Assembly (NCBI GenBank): GCA_011174825.1
Contig: DUEZ01000076.1
Span: 25,457 to 89,456 of the forward strand
DNA length: 64,000 bases
Direction of reading: 5' to 3'
DNA from: Anaerolineae bacterium
GTDB lineage: Bacteria; Chloroflexota; Anaerolineae; Anaerolineales; E44-bin32
The notes under the pieces: generated by a model
The model's input: only the letters and a program-made list of their open reading frames with translations
What the model was told of the DNA's origin: nothing
Databases searched by the model: none
Part shown: positions 45,901-53,528 of the stretch, piece after piece
Numbering within the stretch: the stretch's first letter is position 1
How the letters are laid out: each line of letters starts with the position of its first letter
Translations under genes and position numbers: made by a program

Positions 45901-48900
45901 CTGGCGTCCATTCGAGGAGTTTACGATGGCTGATTAATCGTCGATACCAAACCCTAAACATCGCATCGATGGACAGACCGGCTTGATGAGGCAGAAACGA
46001 GAGTTCGATTAAAACGTGAATAAGATCATGACCTAACTCTCGCCATGAGATATCAACTGATCCTGATGGCAAGGTCATCCAGGTCACAAGTTTTGATATC
46101 GGTCGGAAGAGAGCTAAAAAACCAGCAAGCAAGCCAGCGATGGCCCCAATAACGGGTGATATTAGCCAGGTTGTTATGAGCATGAGAACAGTAGCAGGCG
46201 AAACCAAACTTCGTCGCAGGTTATCGAATATCTTCCATCGGTTAAGCGCACTTAGCTGGTTCGGTACCCGACCATCCGGTCCTGGCACCCAAGGCGTGAC
46301 CCAATCAGCGATCTGCCAATCTCCCCTGATCCACCTATGTTGCCGAATAGAGTAGGCTTGATAATGGGTCGGAAAATCATCAAACAACTCAATGTCGCTA
46401 GCAAGCCCGACCCTCATGTGTGCGCCTTCGATCAGATCATGGCTAAGGATTCTCCCCTCCGGGAATCGACCTCCTAGAACGCGATGGAAAACCTTGGGAT
46501 CATAAATACCCTTGCCGTGGTAAGAGCCTTCTCCCGATAAATCTTGATAGACATCCGAAACCGCTTTGGTGTACGGATCTGCTCCGATGGGATCTGTGAA
46601 GAGACGGCTAAATCGTGTTGCGTTGGCGCTTGGCAAGGAAGTACTAACTCGGGGCTGAATAATGGCATAACCCTCGCGGATGGCATTCCCCTCCGCCGAG
46701 AGTTTTGGTTGGTTCAAGGGGTGGGCCAGAGTCTCGATCATTCGTCGAGCACCATCAACGGGGAGTTGGGTGTCGCTGTCTAACGTAATCACAAAACGGA
46801 TGTCACCCAAGTGGTCTGCGCGTCCAGCATGGAGGATCCCTTCATCGGTGAGTGGTGACTCACCAATGAGCAATCGATTAAGATCTTCTAACTTACCCCG
46901 TTTACGCTCCCAACCGATAAAACGATCTTCCGATTCAGACCACTCACGTTCCCGATGGAAGAGATAAAAACGAGCTTCGCCATAGAATTGATTGAGGTTC
47001 TCAATGCGCTCGACAGTTAAACCGAGCAACTCTTCATCACCATCCATCCGCTGAGCATCGGCATCTGCGAAGTCACTAAATAATGCATACACCAGGTTTG
47101 GATCTGGGTTTGCTAAATAGCGTATCTCCAGCTTAGATACTTCATCGAGAATCGTCTCTCGATCGATCAATATAATCGGTACCACAACCAGTGTGCGGTA
47201 CTCCTCAGGAATTCCTCCCTCCTCGAAGGACAATTTCGGCAAGGTTCGTGGTGGCAATACCCGCGTTACGAGGTAATTTACGAGAAGAACGGCAAATTGA
47301 CTGGCGGGGAAAACGGAAACCAGGGAAACACCTGCAAATAACAGTTGAGATCGAACACCTACCAGGTTCATCAATACCAGTACAAAGCCAACTGCGATAA
47401 CACTCAACAAGCTGATGGAAGAAATATATAAAAAGGAGTGATATCGATAGATCCACTGTAGCGTACGATGTCGACGAATATCGCTACACGCAAGTCGATC
47501 AACCAATTGGTTTCGTCCCATGCCCACTAAGTAATAACCGATGTGGTTGTGCAACGAGTCCTCAGGATAGTCGGAAGCCATCTCCACTGACAACTTTGCC
47601 ACATGATCCTCTGCAACACCTGCACAGACTGCCAGTTCCTCAACCGCACGACGGTAACGATCGCGCGTATCGAAATCCATGTGGGAGTAAATACCTGCAG
47701 GATCCGAGCGTAGCACGACATCGACGCGACTTTGATCCTCAAAAATCTCGCGCCAATCTAAGAGCGCTAACTGCCGTAGGCTGGTAATCGCGTTTCCGAT
47801 CGAGGTGTGATCGGATGCTAGTCGAGATTGTTCTTGATGAATGATCTCATCCAGTTCGGTATTCAGCTTCCGTTCAAGCCAACTTTGAACCAAGAGGAGA
47901 GCTGTCTCCTCATCATATAAATTTCCCATGAGCTGAGCCGCGAAATACATGCTCGGTTCGGGAACTTCAGCAATGAGTTCATTAAAAATAGAAAAAAGCT
48001 GATCCGGATCTCGACGCGAAAAAGTGAGTAGTCGATTGGACCAGTAGTCAGCGACCTCATTTTCACGCAGGCTCTTGCTCACCTGTTCAACAAGCTGTCG
48101 CAAGCTATCGATCAAGGCAATACGCAACATCAGAGGCAATGCCCATAATTCCCCTATTGTCAGCGTTGCGATGGCTTGATAGGCTTCAAGAAAATCCGTT
48201 ATATTATGACGATCAAGCCTCCCATCCGTATGCCTGATCAGCTCGACTGATAGCTGATAAACTCTTGGCTCAACCTTCTGACCTTCAGCTGCCAACACAG
48301 GAAGCTGCTCGTAAAACTTCTTCGACAGGTTAAGACGAACGTCATTAATATGCCTTTGTACAATGTATGCGTTATCCAAAATCCATTCAGCTGAGGTCGA
48401 GATCGGCAATTCCATATGGGATGCATCCACCAATTCCGAACGGATAGACTCGATTACGTCTTCACAAATCCTTAGCTGCTCATAAAGCACTTCATCATGA
48501 GCCGTATCGGGTCGGAATAGATGGCTAGCAGCAAGTTGAGCTGCATGATCCTTTAGTTCAGCTGTTGATAACGGTTCAGCTTGGAGTGGGTTCTGATCAG
48601 CTTCAATTTCTCGCTCGGGGTGAATGACAAAGATTGAAGGTTGAGATTCGGTGTAATCTTGGAGTAAATGGAATGCGTCATCCATAGACTCTAGGGTAGT
48701 TTGGGCAATAACGACCGTTTCCCCAGAAACCAAGAATCGCATCGTCTTTTCGACGAGCTTCTCATCGATCCCAAGTCTAAATACACGAAAAAAAACTCTC
48801 GCCGACAAACCACCTGGCACCCCCCCAAAAATACCCGTAATTGCCAGAATGAAGGAATCCGACAAAATCCATGGGTTTCCTTTTGCGACAATCCACAACA

Positions 48901-49111
48901 CCCCCGCTAGTACACCAAGAATCGATCCAAGGATAATACCCCAATAAGTAAATTGCCTTTTTGAAAACATCCTTATGGTGTGGTTCTTGTTCGGTGATTT
49001 GTGCATAAGACACGCACGTAGGAATCGATTTCGTCGAAGCTGTCGATAAGCTTCGATGCCGTCTTCTCGGTTTGCGTAAAAACCGATGAGGATTCCCATA
49101 TTGCTCATCAT
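39944..49111 (-). CDS. Giant cyclic beta-1,2-glucan synthase-like protein (GT84, GH94-type and middle glycoamylase-like domains)
   Basis: 3055 codons, one uninterrupted frame. Two helices near 57-105 follow a short cytoplasmic start. Two further helices lie near 570-630, before the GT84 glycosyltransferase at about 640-1030, with VITLDSDTQLP near 774 (DxD). More helices follow near 1035-1180. A middle domain at about 1220-1720 (YVSTVDSGNLLGSLWALDQG near 1240, LSWTGTMFEYLMPLL near 1560, YMAHHQAMGFLAINSLLND near 1700) resembles the cyclising domain of cyclic glucan synthases. Two sugar-binding sandwiches near 1790 and 2300 lead to a GH94 phosphorylase-like barrel with SSGAFGFRDQLQD near 2597 and IGIGDWNDGMNRV near 2732. 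Family knowledge: UDP-glucose is polymerised to beta-1,2-glucan, trimmed and cyclised. The product is probably periplasm- or surface-located glucan, but Chloroflexota usually lack a classical outer membrane, so the destination is unclear. An ATG at 49099 is an alternative start. Confidence 0.9.
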   Translation of the reverse strand: MMSNMGILIGFYANREDGIEAYRQLRRNRFLRACLMHKSPNKNHTIRMFSKRQFTYWGIILGSILGVLAGVLWIVAKGNPWILSDSFILAITGIFGGVPGGLSARVFFRVFRLGIDEKLVEKTMRFLVSGETVVIAQTTLESMDDAFHLLQDYTESQPSIFVIHPEREIEADQNPLQAEPLSTAELKDHAAQLAASHLFRPDTAHDEVLYEQLRICEDVIESIRSELVDASHMELPISTSAEWILDNAYIVQRHINDVRLNLSKKFYEQLPVLAAEGQKVEPRVYQLSVELIRHTDGRLDRHNITDFLEAYQAIATLTIGELWALPLMLRIALIDSLRQLVEQVSKSLRENEVADYWSNRLLTFSRRDPDQLFSIFNELIAEVPEPSMYFAAQLMGNLYDEETALLLVQSWLERKLNTELDEIIHQEQSRLASDHTSIGNAITSLRQLALLDWREIFEDQSRVDVVLRSDPAGIYSHMDFDTRDRYRRAVEELAVCAGVAEDHVAKLSVEMASDYPEDSLHNHIGYYLVGMGRNQLVDRLACSDIRRHRTLQWIYRYHSFLYISSISLLSVIAVGFVLVLMNLVGVRSQLLFAGVSLVSVFPASQFAVLLVNYLVTRVLPPRTLPKLSFEEGGIPEEYRTLVVVPIILIDRETILDEVSKLEIRYLANPDPNLVYALFSDFADADAQRMDGDEELLGLTVERIENLNQFYGEARFYLFHREREWSESEDRFIGWERKRGKLEDLNRLLIGESPLTDEGILHAGRADHLGDIRFVITLDSDTQLPVDGARRMIETLAHPLNQPKLSAEGNAIREGYAIIQPRVSTSLPSANATRFSRLFTDPIGADPYTKAVSDVYQDLSGEGSYHGKGIYDPKVFHRVLGGRFPEGRILSHDLIEGAHMRVGLASDIELFDDFPTHYQAYSIRQHRWIRGDWQIADWVTPWVPGPDGRVPNQLSALNRWKIFDNLRRSLVSPATVLMLITTWLISPVIGAIAGLLAGFLALFRPISKLVTWMTLPSGSVDISWRELGHDLIHVLIELSFLPHQAGLSIDAMFRVWYRRLISHRKLLEWTPAQMAQWDVSGHDRAFYLHMGMVSVLSIGLTGLLFWVEPFSLIFAGFFLLLWFISPFVAMWLAVKPDRTPRQVQISDRDSQMLRRIARETWRFYDDFVRSDTKWLPPDNYQISHRKELAMRTSPTNIGLWLLSALGAYDFGYVTGDQFVNLMTQTFNTIDNLERFEGHLLNWYELQNLRPLMPRYVSTVDSGNLLGSLWALDQGIQEVIDSPLFGEQASRGVIDTLRILREVLNRIDHRGRHNEIFVKLEEMFLTKPKNLEEFILHIWFAVNSVDDLVLLLKQDSQLDSEAVYWSEKVQQQLMAWVELIDRYLPWVEFILRESKDNIDLFNSRVKDAYRNFLKSPLSLKDIASGDIHFIEVLESEYKQLSDPPEQLEVWVNRIRKDYSRSKWFAGEMLSNVADLIHRIRDLGDSMNMRFLYDTNRRLFSIGYNLNEQHLDPSYYDLLASEARLASFVAIARGDVPSDHWLALSRPFARVGNRHLLLSWTGTMFEYLMPLLLQKGFENSLLDMAAREAVAQQIDYARQRGVPWGISESAFSDLDNNRIYQYKAFGVPGLGLKRGLGEELVVAPYATLLALMIDPAAAIRNLKRLDQIGLHDSYGYYDAIDFSRHRSRDGKRGVPARTYMAHHQAMGFLAINSLLNDQPLQRRFHSDARVRATEPLLYERIPIAPPLNEFPRREHAGSLASSAEVAPSVSKFDTPHTPTPVTQLISNGEYSLLISGAGGGYSRWRDIDITRWRADTTRDNWGTFCYFRDTETDRVWSNTFQPVGGKMDNYAVSFTIDRAEIRRSDDGIESESVITVSPEDNVEIRRITLINRTNRQRELEVTSYLELAMAPHNTDRQHPAFNKLFIQTEFVPNLGALIASRRPRNEDDPPIWVGHLITYDPTLEASIQFETDRRRFIGRGHTTVAPIALNQELTNTEGAVLDPILSIRREVVLKPRQRKRFTLILCVAETREKLLNLLDRYRESQSVDRALDLAWVQAQVELRQLRIQPDDARRFQQLASYMLYPSATFRPPGEVLRQNELDQSRLWPYGISGDKPIAVLSIAEGADLNFARQMLQAHSYWHQHGLNADLVILNEESSSYEQPLNEELKRLIQAQSSLTGVSQSDGVFLLNVDQISEEDLTLMLAVARVSLVASRGSLHQQLAGRSKTTEYPSPLSISFVPEEPSAPLPYMDLAYFNSLGGFTHDGRVYAIYLGPEDQTPAPWVNVIANPTFGTLISESGSGFTWYGNSQQNRLTRWSNDPVSDPPPDTIFIRDEETGKFWTPTPLPIRELDAYRTRHGAGFSVFEHNSHSIEQELVTFVPMDDQGGEPIRVQRLRLRNGSSKKRRLSVTFYLEWTLGDDREKTQQHVETKWDDTSKVILARNRYNADYRDRIAFSAINPAPHSITGDNNEFIGRNGTLADPDAMKRLKLSNRTGAGLDPCSAMQVKLELAPGESTDVICLLGQAGSVEEVRRLVGKYREDLGVEEALLRTTRWWDNLLGNIQVETPELSANFLINHWLLYQTLSCRVWGRSAFYQSSGAFGFRDQLQDVMALIYSAPKIARDHILLAASRQFREGDVQHWWHQPGGGGIRSRFSDDLLWLPYVVVHYVNSTGDEAILDEEISFLEGPALEEDENEVFMTPVITLESATLFEHCRRAIDRGLTSGVHGLPLIGIGDWNDGMNRVGDGGRGESVWLAWFLIDVLHGFAELADLKGESDLAEKYRKETRSLARAVEGEAWDGDWYRRAYFDDGTPLGSITNQEARIGSLPQSWAIISGAADQQRAKRAVDAAVDQLVREEDKLVLLFTPPFDKSKPNPGYIMGYPPGVRENGGQYTHGSLWLAMALAQQGDGDRAAWLLRIMNPIEHAKEPEEAERYMVEPYVVAADVYNLLGKIGQGGWTWYTGSAGWMYRVWIEEVLGFKLRGETLRIEPAIPSYWDQFTMRYRRGDSHYEIIFENPDHVSSDVAWVELDGQRLTQLEIPLDGEPGHHIVRVRMGRGI

Positions 49112-49373
49112 TCTTGGTTACACCCAAACCATCACAATCTTTATATGATTTCTCCCCATGGATCTTAACCCTCGTACCACCACCTAATGCCGCTCCAACA
49201 AGATCGCAATATCAAGTCGCGATAACATGCAAAAACCGTTAACCTGTCGTTGCACAATCCCGCTGATGACCCACTCTACAGATGGTACTGATGCCCACTT
49301 AATCCAAAAGGTTTCATTTATGCTGCGATATAGGTCTTACATCATGAGCTTGTTGGTGATTATCTTCGTCCCC

Positions 49374-50090
49374 TTAGCTAGTGCCATAGACAGGTATTGC
49401 TGCACCATGGATTGCTCTCGCAGCATCCGAAGACAGGAATAAGATGACATCTGCGATGGCCTCAGGTTTTACCCAGCGATCATAATTAGCATCCGGCATC
49501 GATTTTCGATTCTCATCCGTATCAATCGTACCGGGCAGAACACAATTAACGTTGATGCCATGTATCTTAAGTTCAGCAGATAAGCTCTCGGTTAAACGGA
49601 TCACTGCGCACTTTGAAGCACCGTAGGCGGCTGCATTAGCAACACCTTTCAAACCCGGCCGCGCACCGATGTTAATGATCGCACCCGAACCTGCCTGGAT
49701 CATAAATGGGACCACAGCTCGGCACGTAATAAAAGCGGTTCGCGCATTAAGATTGAGCATAAAATCCCACGCTTCCAGTGAAGTTTCATGAACGGGGGTT
49801 CCAGCACGGTAACCTCCAGCGATATTCACCAAGACATCGATACGCCCATAATGATCAATCACTCGGCTGATCGCGCTCTCAACCGAATCGGGGTCCGTGA
49901 GGTCAACGGACCCATCCAGAAGATGGTTAGGAGACTTGCCTAAATCGCCACAAGCTTCTTCAAGACGATCTGGGTGACGATCAAACAACGTGAGATAAGC
50001 ACCCGCGCGATTGAACCTGTATGCTACGGCACTACCCAAATTCCCTGCTGCACCGGTCACCAAGACCACTTGGTCTGAAAAATCAAACAT
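49374..50090 (-). CDS. Short-chain dehydrogenase/reductase lacking the usual catalytic Ser
   Basis: 238 residues. The cofactor loop VTGAAGNLGSA is at 11-21 and the Asn-Ala-Gly-type motif appears as NIAGG at 89. The catalytic Tyr 156 and Lys 160 (YGASK) are present, but the position 13 residues before the Tyr, normally Ser, is Ala 143 in INIGARPGLKG. Substrate is unknown; reduced or altered activity is possible, and some SDRs tolerate this change. A 3' stop lies 262 bases from the glucan synthase start. GAGGAAA precedes the ATG at a 10-base spacing. Confidence 0.88.
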   Translation of the reverse strand: MFDFSDQVVLVTGAAGNLGSAVAYRFNRAGAYLTLFDRHPDRLEEACGDLGKSPNHLLDGSVDLTDPDSVESAISRVIDHYGRIDVLVNIAGGYRAGTPVHETSLEAWDFMLNLNARTAFITCRAVVPFMIQAGSGAIINIGARPGLKGVANAAAYGASKCAVIRLTESLSAELKIHGINVNCVLPGTIDTDENRKSMPDANYDRWVKPEAIADVILFLSSDAARAIHGAAIPVYGTS

Positions 50091-50556
50091 AAGATTTCAT
50101 TTCCTCTCGGCTGATGTTGCTTATATAAGGAATAAGCCTACCTCGATCCATCCTACGAGGAATGGACCGTTCAACAATCGGTTTTTTTAGTGTCAAATAT
50201 TGGATTATAACAGACCAAGCTGGCCCTTCTAATGGTATATCTTGGAATTATTGAGTCACAAGTCGCAAGCTTCAGGCTTCAAGCTGCAGGCTACAGGCTT
50301 CAAACTGAAGGTCGATGTTGTCGCCCTGCGTCTTGCGGTTTGTGGCTTGCAGCTTGCGGCTTGCAGCTTGAAGCTTGTAGCTTGAGATATATGATGATCT
50401 CCTGATGCAGAAACGATCATTATCCTAATGATTTTGGATGATGACTTGTTATTATTCTTATATAAACTCGAATACAATAATCCTCGATCCCCTAGTGCTG
50501 GAATCGATGATCGAAAGTTTCTTATTTGTTTACGGATTCATCGAGCATTACATCCT
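50091..50556. other. Intergenic region with heptad repeats
   Basis: About 465 bases between divergent genes. Positions 50260-50383 hold the facing heptad arrays. The plus-strand frame is open from 50428, but no ribosome site supports a start before 50557. Promoters for both flanking genes must lie here. Confidence 0.6.
50260..50383. repeat. Inverted pair of seven-base repeat arrays
   Basis: Left array (50260-50308): seven consecutive heptads close to AAGCTTC / AGGCTTC / AAGCTGC. Right array (50335-50383): seven heptads close to GCAGCTT / GCGGCTT / GTAGCTT. The right units are reverse complements of the left ones, so the arrays can fold into a long imperfect stem around 26 bases. Confidence 0.88.
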
Positions 50557-53472
50557 ATGGTCAAAAAAGAAACGTTAGAAGCAAGCCAAGAATTCATACA
50601 TGAAATGCGTCGTGCTATCGGTGAAGTTCATTTCGATAGACTGACACGATTACTCTACAGCACAGACGCTAGCATCTACCAGATCATACCCGTGGGAGTC
50701 GCAATCCCTCGAGATGAAGATGAGATCACTGCCGTAATGGAGATCGCCGCTCGGCATAATGTTCCAATCCTCCCTCGTGGTGGCGGAAGCAGCCTGGCTG
50801 GACAAGCAGTGGGACAAGCGTTAGTACTTGATTTTTCCCGCTATCATGATCGCATTCTCGAGGTCAATCCTGAGGCGAAAACCGTTCGAACGCAGCCAGG
50901 CATCACCCTCAGTGCACTCAATAAAACCCTCAGCCGTTTCGATCTTATGTATGGCCCAGACCCAGCAAGTGGCGAACGGGCGACAATGGGGGGCATCCTG
51001 GGAAACAACTCAACAGGGGCTCACTCCATCGTCTATGGAATGACCGTCGATCATGTCCTAACGACCGATGTTATCCTAGCTGATGGTACACGCGCACGAT
51101 TCGAAGCCCTCGATCCAAAGAATTGGAAGATCCGCAGCAAACGTCCCGGGCTCGAGGGATCGATTTATCGTGCCATCCCTGACATCCTGCAGCGCTACAA
51201 AGATCAGATAACGTCAAGATATCCAAAGGTGTTTCGCCACGTTGCGGGCTACAATCTCAATCAATTGACAGGAGTAGAAGCACCCAACCTCGCCAAACTG
51301 ATCGTTGGGTCAGAAGGGACACTTGGAATCATTACTGAGATGACCCTGAATCTCGTTCCTGTCCCCAAACTCAAGCGACTGGTGATGATCCACTACGCTG
51401 AACTACCCGCTGCAATGGATGCGGTGCCGATCATTCTCGAGACCAATCCCTCGGCTATCGAAGTGCTTGATAAGATGCTGCTCGACCTAACGAGGGACAA
51501 AAAAGAATACAACCGCTTGTTGACTTTTATCGAGGGCGATCCGGCTGTCGTGCTGCTTGTCGAGTATTCAGGAGGTACCGAATCCGAACTTGATGCGGGA
51601 ATCGCAAGGTTACGAGATAAGCTGAGCCAGATGCACCATCACGATACTGTAATCATCATCGTCGATCCAGCAGAACAAGCCAACGTTTGGTTTGTACGCA
51701 AGGTAGGATTGGGTATCCTGATGAGCGTCCGAGGTGATGCCAAACCTATCCCTTTCATCGAAGATGCGGCGGTACCGGTTGAACGCCTCACAGATTACGT
51801 CACAAATATTTACCAGTATTCAAATAGTGTGGGTGTCGAACAGGTGGCAATGTATGCCCATGCGAGTGCTGGCTGTATCCACATCCGCCCTCTTGTAAAT
51901 CTAAAAACAACCGATGGTCTGCAACAACTACGGCAGATTGCTGAGAGGTCTGTGGAACTCGTGACGCAGTACGGTGGCACAACGAGCGGCGAACACGGTG
52001 AAGGACTAGCTCGAGGAGAGTTCTCGGAGCGGTTATTTGGTACGGAGCTTGTCGAAGCATTCCGTGAGGTGAAGAAGGCATTTGATCCTGCCGGACTCAT
52101 GAATCCTGGCAAGGTGGTCGATGTACCCAGAATGGATGACCAATCGCTGCTTCGCTTTGGGACCAATTATGCCGTTCCCCACGAGTTCAGTGAAACGGTC
52201 TTCAGCTTCGCAAGCGATGGCGGCTTCGCCGGATCGGTCGAAATGTGTAACGGCGCTGGGGTGTGCCGACAATTGGAACTAGGGGTGATGTGCCCCTCCT
52301 TTCAAGCTATGCGGGATGAAGCTCACAGCACACGCGGTCGAGCAAATGCGTTACGTGTAGCGATGATGGGTCTCCTCGGTCCTGAGGGGATGACTTCCCG
52401 AGAGTTGTATGATGTACTGGATCTATGTTTATCGTGTCATGCATGTAAAGTTGAGTGTCCATCAGCCGTGGACATGGCAAAGATCAAAGCCGAGTTTCTT
52501 CACAATTACTATCGGCATCATGGCACCCCTCTTCGAGCACAAATCTTTGGAAATATCGCCAAGATGTATTCAATCTCCCAGCCCCTTGCATCTTTTGTCA
52601 ACCTGCTGCTGAATGGACCAGCGAAATGGCTCATACCGTTCTTGGGTGTTCATCCTAAGCGATCCATACCAAGATTATCCTCACAGAGCTTCAGCAATTG
52701 GTTTGGACAGAATAATGGCTATGCGAATAGCCTAAAAATCGGGGAAAAGACGGTCATCTTTTTCCACGATACCTTCACCGAACACAACCACCCTCACATC
52801 GGACGAGCCGCGATTAAAGCCCTGAAAGCCGTAGGATTTGAGCCCCTCCTGTTACCCAACAAAGCCTGCTGTGGTCGGCCCGCGGTGTCGAAGGGTCTTC
52901 TCGATGAAGCCGCACGCTTAGCGCGTCACAACATAGGATTGCTCGCACCCTACGCAAGGGAGGGCGTTCCAATCGTCGGAATCGAACCAAGCTGCATGTC
53001 AATGCTGCGTAACGAGTATCTTGATCTTGTGCCCGGGGACGATGCGAACGCTGTGGCGGAGGTCACGACGACAATCGAAACACTGATCGTACAAGCGGGA
53101 GAAGCAGGGAATCATAAGCTACGTTTTATAGATAGCCCCCGCCAGGTGCTGTTCCACGGTCACTGCCAGCAGAAGGCGGTCTTCGGTACTGAAAATACGC
53201 ACAAGCTGTTGCAACTCATTCCAGATTGCACGATCGAAGAGATCGAATCGGGTTGTTGCGGTATGGCAGGGTCATTCGGTTACGAGAAAGAGCACTACGA
53301 GTTATCGATCAAGCTGGCCGAAATGTCCCTCGCCCCAGCCGTACGTGGTGCTTCAGAAGAAACGATTATTTGCGCCAGCGGAACCTCGTGTAGGGATCAG
53401 ATCGAACATACAACCGGCCGCCGGGCGATGCATCCTATCGAGGTGTTTGCCGATGCATTGATCGTAGATTAA
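50557..53472 (+). CDS. FAD-linked oxidase fused to Fe-S/CCG protein (GlcD-GlcF type, D-lactate dehydrogenase-like)
   Basis: 971 residues from the ATG at 50557; the frame is open to 50428. The N-terminal FAD_binding_4 domain has PILPRGGGSSLAGQAVG near 67 and GILGNNSTGAHSIVYG near 145, with the C-terminal oxidase half to about 530. The Fe-S part follows: MCNGAGVC near 563, a ferredoxin-type CLSCHACKVECPSAVDMAK near 624, and two CCG-domain motifs, KACCGRP near 770 and SGCCGMAGSFGYEKEH near 898, which bind a non-cubane cluster. Such fusions oxidise 2-hydroxyacids and pass electrons to quinone or an ETF-like acceptor at the membrane. It may oxidise D-lactate, glycolate or a related acid made by the pathway that follows. 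Next gene 57 bases on. Confidence 0.9.
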   Translation: MVKKETLEASQEFIHEMRRAIGEVHFDRLTRLLYSTDASIYQIIPVGVAIPRDEDEITAVMEIAARHNVPILPRGGGSSLAGQAVGQALVLDFSRYHDRILEVNPEAKTVRTQPGITLSALNKTLSRFDLMYGPDPASGERATMGGILGNNSTGAHSIVYGMTVDHVLTTDVILADGTRARFEALDPKNWKIRSKRPGLEGSIYRAIPDILQRYKDQITSRYPKVFRHVAGYNLNQLTGVEAPNLAKLIVGSEGTLGIITEMTLNLVPVPKLKRLVMIHYAELPAAMDAVPIILETNPSAIEVLDKMLLDLTRDKKEYNRLLTFIEGDPAVVLLVEYSGGTESELDAGIARLRDKLSQMHHHDTVIIIVDPAEQANVWFVRKVGLGILMSVRGDAKPIPFIEDAAVPVERLTDYVTNIYQYSNSVGVEQVAMYAHASAGCIHIRPLVNLKTTDGLQQLRQIAERSVELVTQYGGTTSGEHGEGLARGEFSERLFGTELVEAFREVKKAFDPAGLMNPGKVVDVPRMDDQSLLRFGTNYAVPHEFSETVFSFASDGGFAGSVEMCNGAGVCRQLELGVMCPSFQAMRDEAHSTRGRANALRVAMMGLLGPEGMTSRELYDVLDLCLSCHACKVECPSAVDMAKIKAEFLHNYYRHHGTPLRAQIFGNIAKMYSISQPLASFVNLLLNGPAKWLIPFLGVHPKRSIPRLSSQSFSNWFGQNNGYANSLKIGEKTVIFFHDTFTEHNHPHIGRAAIKALKAVGFEPLLLPNKACCGRPAVSKGLLDEAARLARHNIGLLAPYAREGVPIVGIEPSCMSMLRNEYLDLVPGDDANAVAEVTTTIETLIVQAGEAGNHKLRFIDSPRQVLFHGHCQQKAVFGTENTHKLLQLIPDCTIEEIESGCCGMAGSFGYEKEHYELSIKLAEMSLAPAVRGASEETIICASGTSCRDQIEHTTGRRAMHPIEVFADALIVD

Positions 53473-53528
53473 GCTTTCTCGCCTTGCACATCATCTTTTG
53501 GTTATCATAATAGGGACCATCGGGATTA

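Noticed and set aside
50260-50383. Heptad arrays as a CRISPR array
   Set aside because: Units are seven bases with no unique spacers, and no cas genes are near.
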